NCBI GenBank assembly: GCA_003021235.1
Contig: PXQR01000018.1
Coordinates: 64,205-128,204, forward strand
Length of the DNA stretch: 64,000 bases
DNA from: Halobacteriales archaeon QH_6_64_20
GTDB lineage: Archaea; Halobacteriota; Halobacteria; Halobacteriales; Halococcaceae
Direction: 5' to 3'
This document shows, one piece after another, positions 9,504 to 17,746 of the stretch. Under the pieces are notes generated by a model. That model worked only from the letters and a program-made list of their open reading frames with translations. It did not search any database and was not told where the DNA came from. Within the stretch, counting starts at the first letter, position 1. The number at the start of each line of letters is the position of its first letter. Position numbers and translations under genes: made by a program.

Positions 9504-10289
9504 TCATCGGACTAAGCGCCGTTCGAGTCGTTCAGCGGCACCGACGGCGAGCACGCCGACGGCCGAAAGGGCGACGATCCCCGCCAACAGGCGCGCGATC
9601 CGGAACGTCGCGCCGCTGTCGATGAGGTATTGGCCCAACTGATCGGCATAGAGGAACAGCTCGGCTGCGACCATCCCCCGGATCGCGCGCCCGGCACCGA
9701 GGCGAAGCCCGGTGAGGACGTACGGAAGCGCGTGCCGGAAGTGAACTTTCGAATAGACCTGTCGATCGTTCGCGCCGAAGGTACGGGCGGCCTCGATCAG
9801 TCCCTCGGGCGTCTCGGTGACGCCGGCTTCGGTGTTAATGATTATCACGAACACGGCGAAGACGAACACGAGAAAGACCTTCGCGACGACCGTGAGCCCG
9901 AACCAGATGATGATCAGCGGGGCGAGCGCGACCATCGGAGTCGCGTACAGCGCGTCGACGATCGGGTCGAGGACGTCCCGAGCGGGCGTCCAGAAGCCGA
10001 CGAGGAAGCCGACCGGGACGCCGACGGCGACCGCCAGCGCGTAGCCGAGCGCCGCCTGGCGGAGGGCATCAACGATCGCCCGGAGAAGCGTCCGGTCGAC
10101 GAAGACCTTCGCGAGCAACACCTCGAACACCTCGGTCGGCGGAGCGAGAAGGATCGTCGACCGCGTCGCTACGGCCTGCCAGCCCGCGAGGAGCGCCACC
10201 ACCGCGAGGAGCCGGAGCCCCCAGCGTCGCGCCGGAAGCATCGAGCGGGCCGAGTCGCTGCCGGCGTCGAGAACGCGGTTCCCGCTCAT
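9504..10289 (-). CDS. ABC transporter permease (SsuC/TauC/ThiX type)
   Basis: A 261-residue inner-membrane permease with about six hydrophobic segments and the cytoplasmic EAA-loop sequence EAARTFGANDRQVYSKVHFRHALPYVL. This family serves nitrate, sulfonate/taurine and pyrimidine-precursor importers. The track start at 10334 lies inside the upstream gene; the ATG at 10289 overlaps the previous stop (TGATG), so I use it. It is the last gene of a four-gene operon: binding protein, ATPase, permease, permease. Confidence 0.85.
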   Translation of the reverse strand: MSGNRVLDAGSDSARSMLPARRWGLRLLAVVALLAGWQAVATRSTILLAPPTEVFEVLLAKVFVDRTLLRAIVDALRQAALGYALAVAVGVPVGFLVGFWTPARDVLDPIVDALYATPMVALAPLIIIWFGLTVVAKVFLVFVFAVFVIIINTEAGVTETPEGLIEAARTFGANDRQVYSKVHFRHALPYVLTGLRLGAGRAIRGMVAAELFLYADQLGQYLIDSGATFRIARLLAGIVALSAVGVLAVGAAERLERRLVR

Positions 10290-11143
10290 CAGGACGTCCC
10301 TCCCTCCCACCCGGCGTACCGTTCTTCGAGCCACCGGAGGACGCGGACGCCGAGCACCGCGATGACCATGACGTGAACCACGACTGCGAAGACGTAATCG
10401 GCCTGTGCGTACCGCTGGTAGCTATGCAGGAGGCTCCCGAACCCGGCGTAGATCCATAGCTCGGCGACGACGACGCCCTTCACCGCTCGGTTGAACCCGA
10501 TCCGGAGCGCCGCGATCGCGAACGGCAGGGCCGCCGGCAGTAACACGTACCGATAGCGCCGCCAGTTCGTCGCGCCGAAGGTACGGGCCGCCTCGACGAG
10601 ACCGGGACCGACGTTCGCGGTGCCGGCTCGGACGGTGAGGATCATGTGAAACACACAGAAGAGGAACACGACGGCGACGTAGAACCCGAGGCCGGTGCCG
10701 ACGACGATGATCAGGAAAGGCAACAGGCTCGCGACGGACGTCACGAACATGATCGTCACGTAGGTGCCGAGCAGTTCGTCGAGGGTTCCCGAGACCCCCA
10801 TGACCGCGCCCACCGGGACTGCGACGGCGACGGCGAGCGCGTAGCCGATCAGCAGGCGGACGACGGTCTCGACCAGCGGGCCGTAGATCGCGCCGGAGGC
10901 GTAGAGGTCGACGGTCGCGACGAGGATCGACGACGGGGGCGCGATCCCGAGGCCGGTAGCGCTGAGGCGGCCGACGAACTCCCAGAGCCCGACGATGAGG
11001 AGGCCGCCGAGGAGCCGGTTCCGGCGGCGCTCCCGGGTACGGGTCGCCGTTCGAGAGCGTTCCCGGTTCGCGCTCGCGTTCCTGGGCTCGGACTCGGTGT
11101 TCCGGGCTTCGCTGTCGGTACCCGAGCGGGTCACACGGCTCAT
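10289..11143 (-). CDS. ABC transporter permease (SsuC/TauC/ThiX type)
   Basis: A 284-residue permease paralogous to the next gene, with about six membrane segments and the EAA loop EAARTFGATNWRRYRYVLLPAALPF. The first 40 residues are a charged, low-complexity cytoplasmic tail (SGTDSEARNTESEPRNASAN). It overlaps the ATPase gene by 4 bases (start 11143, ATPase stop region 11140). Two permeases suggest a heterodimeric channel. Confidence 0.85.
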   Translation of the reverse strand: MSRVTRSGTDSEARNTESEPRNASANRERSRTATRTRERRRNRLLGGLLIVGLWEFVGRLSATGLGIAPPSSILVATVDLYASGAIYGPLVETVVRLLIGYALAVAVAVPVGAVMGVSGTLDELLGTYVTIMFVTSVASLLPFLIIVVGTGLGFYVAVVFLFCVFHMILTVRAGTANVGPGLVEAARTFGATNWRRYRYVLLPAALPFAIAALRIGFNRAVKGVVVAELWIYAGFGSLLHSYQRYAQADYVFAVVVHVMVIAVLGVRVLRWLEERYAGWEGGTS

Positions 11144-12036
11144 GAGTTCTCGGAGACGGTGGTAACGGCGTCCGGGTCCCCGCTCGACTCCACGTCCGCC
11201 CCGTCGTGCTCGTTCGTCGCTTCTCGATCGCCGGTCGTTTCCTGCTCGTCGGTCGTTTCGTCGTCCGGTCCCTCGTCGCGGAGCACGGACCGGACGCGGC
11301 GTTCGAGCGCGGTGAATTCGGCCGTCGTTTCGAGGCCGCGGCCGTATCGCGGCCGGTCGAAGGGCACGTCGATCGTCGCCGCGATGCGGTTCGGGTCCGC
11401 CCCCATGACGAGCACTCGATCGGCGAGCACGAGCGCTTCGTCGATGTCGTGGGTAACGAAGAGGATCGTCTTCCGATCCCGTTCCCGGATCCGCAACAGT
11501 TCGCGCTGGAGGGTCTCGCGGGTCCGAGCGTCGACGGCTCCGAAGGGTTCGTCCATCAACAGTACGGACGGGTCGACGGCGAGCGCCCGCGCCAAGCCGA
11601 CACGCTGGCGCATACCGCCCGATAGCTCGTCCGGGTACCGACCTGCGAACCCGTCGAGCCCGACCAACTCGATGTATTCGCCGGCGATCCGGTTACGCTC
11701 GGCCTCGGGGACGCCGCGCATCTCCAGCCCGAAAGCTACGTTCCCCCGCGTCGTTCGCCAGGGAAAGAGGTTGAACTCCTGGAACACCATTGCACGGTCC
11801 GGGTCCGGTCCGGTAACCGGTTCGCCGTTGGCTATCGCCGCCCCCGAGGTCGGCTCGATCAGGCCGGCGAACAACCGTAACAGGGTACTCTTCCCGCAGC
11901 CGGAGGGGCCGACCACGACGACGAACTCGTCTCGCTCGACGGTAAACGAGACGCCATCGAGCGCCCGGACGGCCTGCTCGGGCTCGTCGGCGTCGTACAC
12001 CCGCGAGAGCTCGCGGGCTTCGAGGACCTCAGACAC
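11140..12036 (-). CDS. ABC transporter ATP-binding protein (SsuB/TauB type)
   Basis: A 298-residue ATPase with Walker A GPSGCGKST, Q-loop FQEFNLFPWR, signature LSGGMRQRVGLARAL, Walker B VLLMDEPFGAVD and H-loop FVTHDIDEAL. The last 50 residues are an acidic, Thr/Glu-rich tail (DDETTDEQETTGDREATNEH) of the sort haloarchaea add. It starts with GTG; the eight-base overlap with the in-frame end of the binding-protein gene (GTGTCTGA) shows that the full-length upstream frame is the ancestral operon structure. Confidence 0.88.
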   Translation of the reverse strand: MSEVLEARELSRVYDADEPEQAVRALDGVSFTVERDEFVVVVGPSGCGKSTLLRLFAGLIEPTSGAAIANGEPVTGPDPDRAMVFQEFNLFPWRTTRGNVAFGLEMRGVPEAERNRIAGEYIELVGLDGFAGRYPDELSGGMRQRVGLARALAVDPSVLLMDEPFGAVDARTRETLQRELLRIRERDRKTILFVTHDIDEALVLADRVLVMGADPNRIAATIDVPFDRPRYGRGLETTAEFTALERRVRSVLRDEGPDDETTDEQETTGDREATNEHDGADVESSGDPDAVTTVSENS

Positions 12037-13084
12037 GGCCGAGAGCCCCGAGCGCGTCGTCGAGCGGTCCGCGGCGGAACACCTCGTCGGTCGGTATCCG
12101 TTCGTCGGTTACGCCGAGGCGTCGCGAGAGGCCGAGCATGAAATCCACGTCCGAGCGTCGCAGGCCGCCGTTCGGCGGCCAGATATCGATCCCCGAGAGG
12201 AACTCGTAGGTCGGTCGGAGGACGTCGGTGCCGGGGCCGCCGCCGGGAACGTACTACTTGACGACGCCTCGATAGCGATCGAACCCGTCGTACAGCGCTC
12301 GGTTCGCTCGAAGCTGTCCCTTGATGAACGCGGTGATCTCGGGTCGTTTCCGTTCGAGCGTCTCCCGAGGAATCATGAAGGCCTCCTGGACCCATCGGTC
12401 GAGGCGCTCGCCGAACGTGAGTAGCCTGTTGAGATCGGGGTTCGCCGAACGCATCCCCAACCACTGGGCGAAGTGCTGTGGGGAGACGTCGATCTCGCCG
12501 TTGCGGATGGCCGTTCGACGGGCGCTCGAATAGCCGACGCGCTGGAAGTTCAGTCGATCGATGCTGTCGATGACGCCGGCCTGTAGCATGACCGCGGCCA
12601 CCTGCACGGCGTCTAGGCCGGTCGGTGCGGACATGCCGATGACGGCGTCCTGTTCGACGATGTCCGCGAGCGACTCGATACCCGGTCGCGTAACGAGCAC
12701 GTAATCGGTGGTCTCGACCGGCGACATGACGAATTCGAAGGGCCTTCCGGCCGCGATGATCGATGCGGCCGCCGGGATCGAGCCCCGAGCCATGTCCGCT
12801 TCGCCGCCGAGAACGGACTGGACGGCCAGGTCGATGCCCTCGAAGACGTCGATCGACGTACTCAACTCGTAGTCGTTCGGCGCGAACCGCTCGGCTCCGA
12901 GCCACGTGTTCACGTCCGTCGTTTCCGCCGGGGCCTGGAACGCGATATCCAGCGAACCGACGCCGTCGTCCGACCCGCCGTCGGACCCGCCAACGGGACG
13001 ACCGACACATCCCGCTCCGAGAGCGAGCGACGCGCTTCCGGCGGCCCCGATTCGAGACAGGAGGTCTCTCCGTGTACGACCCAT
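12029..13084 (-). pseudogene. ABC substrate-binding lipoprotein (NMT1/SsuA-like) with an in-frame amber codon
   Basis: A periplasmic-type binding protein. It opens with a twin-arginine signal (GRTRRDLLSRIGAAG) and lipobox (LGAGC), so it is a Tat-exported lipoprotein. The family core includes MSAPTGLDAVQVAAVML. A TAG at 12254-12256 stops the frame at 276 residues, yet the same frame continues for 74 more codons with plausible family sequence (YEFLSGIDIWPPNGGLRR) to a TGA that overlaps the ATPase GTG. The intact product would be about 350 residues, normal for the family. It may be a nonsense pseudogene, a shortened working protein, or an amber readthrough. Confidence 0.75.
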
Positions 13085-13519
13085 TGATTTGTGTTGTGTC
13101 TGCGGATTTAAGACGTAATCGACAGAGTGGTTCTTTGCCGGCTATTGAAGAAGTTTGTTCTTCACGCGCGGCTCCGTCGTCCGGCCGGGCGCGAACCGTA
13201 TCGACCGCTCGTCGTCGGAGTCGTCGGTCGTGACTTGATGCCTTAGCTCGCGTTGGCCGTCGAATCGAACGAGCGCGAGCGTGTGGCGTTCCTTCGACGG
13301 ATCGGGGATCTCGAACCGGCCGGCGAGCCGGCCGTCCAACGAGTCGTACAGATCGACGCCCGTGCTCGTAGACGCACCGAGAGCGGAGAACGGGTAGCTT
13401 GCTTGCCGATCAACGAGGAGGGGTTGGCATACGGTTCAGTCCGTCTCGAACGGTCACGACAGTAGTTGCACAAGCAACTAATCGGAGCAATTAAGTTGTG
13501 CCAGCAACTACTCTCGCGC
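13085..13519. other. intergenic region upstream of the MarR gene; possible coding remnant
   Basis: About 435 bases. One minus-strand frame (13142 to about 13440) has a coding-like composition (GRFEIPDPSKERHTLALVRFDG) but no convincing start and no family I recognise. It runs into the MarR operator region. I treat it as a possible decayed gene only. The divergent promoters of the binding protein and MarR genes lie at either end. Confidence 0.3.
13463..13509. promoter_or_regulatory. paired MarR-type operators around a TATA-like box
   Basis: TAGTTGC-ACAA-GCAACTA (13463-13480) is a perfect inverted repeat. A second site with one mismatch (AGTTGT-GCCA-GCAACT) covers 13494-13509. Their centres are 30 bases apart, and the TATA-like CAATTAAG (13488-13495) lies between them, about 27 bases before the GTG at 13520. 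Binding would block promoter access, which fits autorepression. The layout is the same as at 5278-5324. Confidence 0.75.
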
Positions 13520-13960
13520 GTGTCCAACGGATCGATCGCCTGGCACGTCTCGCTCGCCGGGCGGGCGCTGAGCACCCGCATCGAGCAGGGCCTCGCGCCG
13601 CACGGCATCGGCCGCGGGGAGTACCGGGTTCTGTCCGCGCTGTACAACGAGGAGGGCGTCTCACAGACGACGCTCGCCGACGACCATCACCTGGACAAGG
13701 GCGTCATCGCCCGCGTCGTCCGCCGGCTCGAGGAAAAGGGCTACGTCGAGCGCCGGCCCGACCCCGAGGACAAACGCCGGAAACTCCTCTATCTCACCGA
13801 GGAGGCCGAGGGACTCCGCGCCGAGGTCGGCGATCTGAAGGCGACCGTCGACGCCGAGATAGCGGACGGGCTTTCGGACGAGGAGGTCGGGACGCTGATC
13901 GACGGACTGGAGACCGTCTGTGAGAACTTGGGCATCGCTACGAGCGGGGACGGAGCGTAG
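13520..13960 (+). CDS. MarR-family transcriptional regulator
   Basis: A 146-residue winged-helix regulator: helix 1 (HVSLAGRALSTRIEQGLAPHGIG), the recognition region (EEGVSQTTLADDHHLDKGVIARVV) and the wing/linker (RRLEEKGYVERRPDPEDKRRK). I choose the GTG at 13520 (VSNGSIAW) because it lies 27 bases from the TATA-like box and matches the remnant at 5335; the track start lies inside the operator. MarR proteins sense small aromatic ligands and derepress efflux genes. Its stop overlaps the GTG of the MFS pseudogene (TAGTG), so the two were an operon. Confidence 0.9.
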   Translation: MSNGSIAWHVSLAGRALSTRIEQGLAPHGIGRGEYRVLSALYNEEGVSQTTLADDHHLDKGVIARVVRRLEEKGYVERRPDPEDKRRKLLYLTEEAEGLRAEVGDLKATVDAEIADGLSDEEVGTLIDGLETVCENLGIATSGDGA

Positions 13961-15009
13961 TGGCCGAACCCTCCGGCGAGGCGCTCTCCGAGCGTCGAAG
14001 CGAGAACTCGTTACTGTCGCGCTCGCCGGCGACGGCGCTATGGGTGATCGCTGCCTCTGGGACGCTCACCGTGATGGCGGGGGCGATCCTCGGTCCGATG
14101 GTCAACGGATTGGGGCCGGACTCGGCGTCCCGGGGTCGCTCGCGGGGCTGATCATCACGACCCACGGACTGTTCGTCGTGCTCACGAGCCCGCTCGCCGG
14201 CGCGCTCATCGATCGCTACGGTCCCCAGCGGCCGTACGCGCTCGGTCTGGTGCTGTATGCCTTCGCCGGCGGCGCTCTCGAAACCGTCTCCTGGCAGCTT
14301 CCCTTCGGCGTCTACCTGCTTGCCCTCCCGCTCGGCGCGCTTGCTTTCCTTCCCGTTCCGGAGCCGGCGGTCGCTACTAGTGATCGGGAGTCCAACGGCG
14401 GCCCCGGAAACTCCGAAAGCGGGATCGGCGGCGTGGTGAACGCCTTCCGGGGAACGCCGTTGTTGATATTCGTCTACGGGCTGCACTTCGCGGCCAATGC
14501 CCTCTGTACGCGATCGTGGTCTACCATCTGCAGTTGCTCGCTGGCTTCGGGATGACTTCTGCGCTCGTCATTAGCCTCTACCTCTCGGTGCTGGGGATCG
14601 CTGGCGGGTTGAGTGCGTGCTTTACGGTCGCATCGAGCGTCGCTTTACTTACCGCTAGCTCACCTTCGTCGCGCTCGACCTCTGGGTAGCGGGCTTTTCG
14701 CTCGCGGTGGTCGCCTCGACGCGGGTACTCGCCCTCCTCCCGGTCGTCCCGTTCGGTCTCGGCCAGGGACTCGTCTTCCCGACCGTCTTGCTCTGGGTCG
14801 AGGAGTTGGTCCCCGCCGATCGACAGGGCCGGTTCAGTTCCTACGTCGCGATGGCCGGCTACATCGGCCGGTTCCTTTCACCCGTGTTGTTCGGCCTCGT
14901 CGCCGAACCGTTCGGAATCCGTACGGGGTTCGCTGTGGCGGCGGGATGCGCCGGCGTCGCGCTCGCAGTCTCCAGCAGTGGATACGTAGCACGACAGCAC
15001 ACGCTGTAA
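13960..15009 (+). pseudogene. MFS efflux transporter, heavily decayed
   Basis: Pieces of one MFS carrier appear in successive frames. From the GTG at 13960 comes TALWVIAASGTLTVMAGAILG. After a shift near 14113 comes LIITTHGLFVVLTSPLAGAL. After another near 14500 comes LYAIVVYHLQLLAG. A TAG near 14657 precedes LTFVALDLWVAGF, and the tail runs to 15009. AFAGGALETVSWQLPF joins helix 3 directly to the helix 5/6 region, so about 70-80 residues are deleted as well. Several independent lesions make sequencing error unlikely. It was the presumed target of the adjacent MarR regulator. Confidence 0.85.
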
Positions 15010-15049
15010 GAATCTGCGGGGAGGCCTTTGATATCGCCAGTCGATTCAA

Positions 15050-15709
15050 TTAGTGTCGTTCCCGCTCGAACCTTTCGATCGATTCTGGAATCCGGTCGTA
15101 TCGGTCGTCAGCGGTCGCCCAGTCGAGAACGTTCCACCACGCCTCGACGTACTCGTCCCGCCGGTGCCGATAGGAGAGGTAGTAAGCGTGTTCCCAGCAG
15201 TCGAGAACGAAGAGCGCGCCACGACCGTCCGTAAGCGGGTTATCGTTGTTCGCTGTCGCCTCGATCCGGAGCGTGCCCTCTTCATCGGTAGTAAGAAAAG
15301 CCCAGCCGCTACCGAAGACGCTCAGTGCCGCGTCGGTGAACGCCTCGACGAACGCGTCAAGTCCGCCGAAGGCCTCGTCGATCGCGTCGGCGAGCGCGCC
15401 GGTCGGCGCGTCGGCGGCCGCCAACGCAGGAGCCATGACTTTCCAGAACAGCTGGTGGTTCGCACAGCCGCCACCGTAGAAGCGTGCGAGCGGGTAGATC
15501 TCCTCGGGGACGCGATCGAGGTTCCACAGCAGGGCTTCGATCGAATGGTTGGCGAGGCCGGGGTAGTCTGCAAGCACTTCGTTGAGGTCGTTAGCGTAGC
15601 GACGGTGGTGCTGGTCGTGATGGATGCGTAGCGTCTCGGCGTCGATGTGTGGTTCTAACGCGTCGTAGTCGTAGGGTAGTTCCGGGAGTTCGTAGGCGAT
15701 TGCAGGCAT
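15050..15709 (-). CDS. sod: superoxide dismutase [Fe/Mn]
   Basis: A 219-residue Fe/Mn superoxide dismutase that converts superoxide to peroxide and oxygen in the cytoplasm. Visible metal ligands lie in RIHHDQHH (first His), GGGCANHQLFW (second His) and LDCWEHAYYL (Asp and third His). The C-terminal YVEAWWNVLDW is a family hallmark. The sequence (NDLNEVLADYPGLANHSIEALLWNL) resembles bacterial SodA/SodB more than the usual haloarchaeal enzyme as I remember it, suggesting transfer. It lies at the edge of a decayed zone, with peroxiredoxin and DsbA-like genes 3 kb away. Confidence 0.92.
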   Translation of the reverse strand: MPAIAYELPELPYDYDALEPHIDAETLRIHHDQHHRRYANDLNEVLADYPGLANHSIEALLWNLDRVPEEIYPLARFYGGGCANHQLFWKVMAPALAAADAPTGALADAIDEAFGGLDAFVEAFTDAALSVFGSGWAFLTTDEEGTLRIEATANNDNPLTDGRGALFVLDCWEHAYYLSYRHRRDEYVEAWWNVLDWATADDRYDRIPESIERFERERH

Positions 15710-15847
15710 GATCGACTGTATTCGTCGAGATTGGTGTCGATCTCGGAGGCTGTCGGGGGCCGACCTCGATCGGTGCGGATAGTCCTCGTAGTCGTTCGTA
15801 TCTCCACGAGCAGGACGTATAGCTATTCGCGGCGAGCGATCGTAACT

Positions 15848-15885
15848 CCCCTGTTCGATCTAAACTACCGTGTTCGAGACGCTAT
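15848..15885. repeat. FilR1-associated direct repeat, copy C
   Basis: On the minus strand this reads CTCGAACACGGTAGTTTAG followed by ATCGAACAGGGG: two TCGAACA half-sites 19 bases apart. Related copies lie at 17021-17062 and 17709-17746. It sits just downstream of the HTH/FilR1 fragment and about 140 bases upstream of the sod start, so it may be an operator or a duplicated promoter element. Confidence 0.4.
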
Positions 15886-15956
15886 CGAAGAGTCAGGTAG
15901 CGAACGCGTCGGCATCGGTCGGTTCGGCTTCGCGCCTGTGGTGCTCGTAGGCTTCT

Positions 15957-16577
15957 TCAGGCCCATGTGAGAACTGCCTCGTCGTCAGTTTCGATGAACG
16001 CCGGGACGAAGCCACTGCCGTCGTTCAGTTCGAAACCGACAGTGCCGTCGAAGAGTCCGAACGTCATCGAGGCCTCGCTGTTATAGTGATACATCTCGAC
16101 TCCGGCTTCGATGTATTCGATGGCACCTTCTCTCATCGTCGGATCGGCCAGGACTGCCTCCATCACGTCGGCTGTGAGGATTCCTTCGACGATCGGTGTC
16201 CTCCGAGCTAGTTCTCCGACTTCCCGGGCATGTAGTTGATCGTATGCAGCAACGAACATTTGCATCCGTTCAGTGGATGCCGTCAAGAGTTCGGCCGAGC
16301 GGCGTAGCGGTGCCTGCGTGTCGCTCTTCGTCGGCCGGGTGATTCGAGCGCCCCCAAGCCGTCGGAGGTCGAACTCGAACTCGAACTCCTCGGTCGGGAG
16401 GTACTGCTGGATGTCGCTCAGTTTCTCGGCTGTGTCGGTTGTTTCGAGCAACTGGTCGAGGTCCTCGGCGATGAGCCTCCCACATGGGGTGATCTCGTGC
16501 GTCTTCTCGAGTCGATCTCCTTCGATCCATCCTCTGTCTTCAAGGGCTTTATTGAGATGTGCGTAGCGAGTCGAACA
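15957..16577 (-). pseudogene. HTH regulator with FilR1-like C-terminal domain, N-terminus missing
   Basis: The frame reads from the end of a winged helix (LNKALEDRGWI, HEITPCGRLIAEDL) through AEKLSDIQQYLPTEEFEFEF into an effector domain ending NDGSGFVPAFIETDDEAVLTWA. The paralogue at 17742-18493 has the same landmarks plus a full HTH, showing that about 50 N-terminal residues are gone here. The upstream end runs into the luciferase-like gene, which overlaps it by 29 bases in another frame. The protein is probably not made from a normal start. Confidence 0.6.
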
Positions 16578-16968
16578 CCGCTGAGAGGTCCTCGTTTAGA
16601 TCCATCGACGCTACCTCCTGCTCGACGTCAATGGTATCGAGTTCGCCGTCGGCCGCGCCCTGGTTGTTCAGGATGGCGACGTTGTAGAGATACGAGAGCC
16701 GTAGCAGCCAGACCGCGTGCTCCCGGTCGGCGTCCCCCTCAATACGGAACGATATCCAGCCCGACTCCGGGATGACGTGGTGCTCTTGGGCCTCGCCTTC
16801 TTCGACGAGGACGTCCCTAATGCGCTTTGCGAAGGGAATATCGAGCAGTCGCTCGCCGTGGACGTGGCCGACCTCCCGTGCGCCGAGGGTGAACTCCCGC
16901 CCGTTGAAGCGATGCGGTTCGGCGGCGATTCCAGGCCATGCGGACACTTCGTCTTCGATGGATGCCAT
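16549..16968 (-). CDS. luciferase-like domain protein (DUF5519 type)
   Basis: A 139-residue protein with the DUF5519 'luciferase' pattern: VSAWPGIAAEPHRFNGREF, LGAREVGHVHGERLLDIPF, RIRDVLVEEG, and HHVIPESGWISFRI then LLRLSYLYNVA. These small proteins resemble part of non-flavin luciferases, and their biochemical role is unknown. I use the ATG at 16968, since the family usually begins near the WPG block. The last dozen residues run over the truncated HTH gene, so the C-terminus may be a product of the rearrangement. Confidence 0.65.
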   Translation of the reverse strand: MASIEDEVSAWPGIAAEPHRFNGREFTLGAREVGHVHGERLLDIPFAKRIRDVLVEEGEAQEHHVIPESGWISFRIEGDADREHAVWLLRLSYLYNVAILNNQGAADGELDTIDVEQEVASMDLNEDLSAVFDSLRTSQ

Positions 16969-17020
16969 ACGTATCCCGAGACGGGGGAAGCCGGGATAGC
17001 TGTTCTCGACGTACGGTCTG

Positions 17021-17062
17021 AACACCCTTGTTCGATGCTAAACCGTGTGTTCGATGCTTAAC
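17021..17062. repeat. FilR1-associated direct repeat, copy A
   Basis: On the minus strand ATCGAACACACGGTTTAGC is followed by ATCGAACAAGGG, giving two identical ATCGAACA half-sites with a 19-base period. It lies about 55-95 bases upstream of the luciferase-like gene start, where an operator/promoter would be expected. It is related to copies at 15848 and 17709. Confidence 0.45.
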
Positions 17063-17740
17063 TAGCGAGTTCGCCGGTACCATTGAAGCGGAAGGAATCC
17101 GGGACTACCGGTCTGTCAGTATCCGACGTCGAGTTGCCCATGAACCGCCTCGTCATTTTGGGCCATCACCGAACGCGACGGCGAAGCCCTCCATCGAAAC
17201 GCGACTGGGTGAGTATAGTGCACTCACTCGCGAAGCTGTACATCAGCGTTCGGATGCTGGTCGGGATAGACGGCTACTTCGCCCTGTTGCTTGAGATCGT
17301 ATATCTGCTGGTCCGCGGCCGTGTAGGAGTGCTAACCGCATAGTACGGCGAGAGTAGCACGCAGAAGTGATTTGGGGACCCCCGCTGCGTGGAGACTTCC
17401 GTCGGTGCCGCGGTAGCCGGACGCATCGCTCCGGATGAACCTGATGTGCTCTCGAACGTCCGCCTCGTCGGTGAGGTCCTCGTGTCACCGTATCGGAAAC
17501 GTACTCATTGAGGTCGATCATTGCAGTAGCCCCCTCCGAAACGAGTTGCTGAGCGATCCGATGGTGTTCTACTTGATTCGAGTAGCGATGGTTTGTATCG
17601 CTCCGGGTCGCTCCGGGTCGCGCCGTTGTTGCTGGCATCTGATCGTGTCCTCCGTGCTTCGAAGAACGAAATGAGCGATATAACTACTCTCGATGAACGG
17701 GTGTGATTCCCTCTTTAGATGCTAAGTTCCGCGTTCATCG
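17063..17740. pseudogene. region of decayed coding sequence, family not recognised
   Basis: About 680 bases with no intact gene. On the minus strand, coding-like pieces appear in different frames: HHRIAQQLVSEGATAMIDLN (from an ATG near 17638, after a TATA-like AGTTATATCGC), then after a shift EADVREHIRFIRSDASGYRG ending in a TAG, then IYDLKQQGEVAVYPDQHPNA interrupted by a TGA. The pieces do not overlap one another and look like one or two genes eroded by frameshifts. The base composition is less GC-rich than the flanks. Confidence 0.35.
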
Positions 17741-17746
17741 CTCAAC
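17709..17746. repeat. FilR1-associated direct repeat, copy B
   Basis: On the minus strand GATGAACGCGGAACTTAGC is followed by ATCTAAAGAGGG. It is the most diverged of three related elements but keeps the 19-base period and the TTAGCATC core. It overlaps the end of the damaged HTH/FilR1 gene and lies upstream of the decayed coding region at 17063-17740. Confidence 0.35.

Noticed and set aside
11530-11550. AAGGGTTCGTC resembling the core of the CRISPR repeat
   Set aside because: It is the complement of the Walker B codons (DEPFGA) of the ABC ATPase; only 11 bases match.
10646-12424. 592-residue plus-strand ORF across the ABC permease and ATPase genes
   Set aside because: Composition and lack of motifs mark it as the complement of genuine coding sequence.
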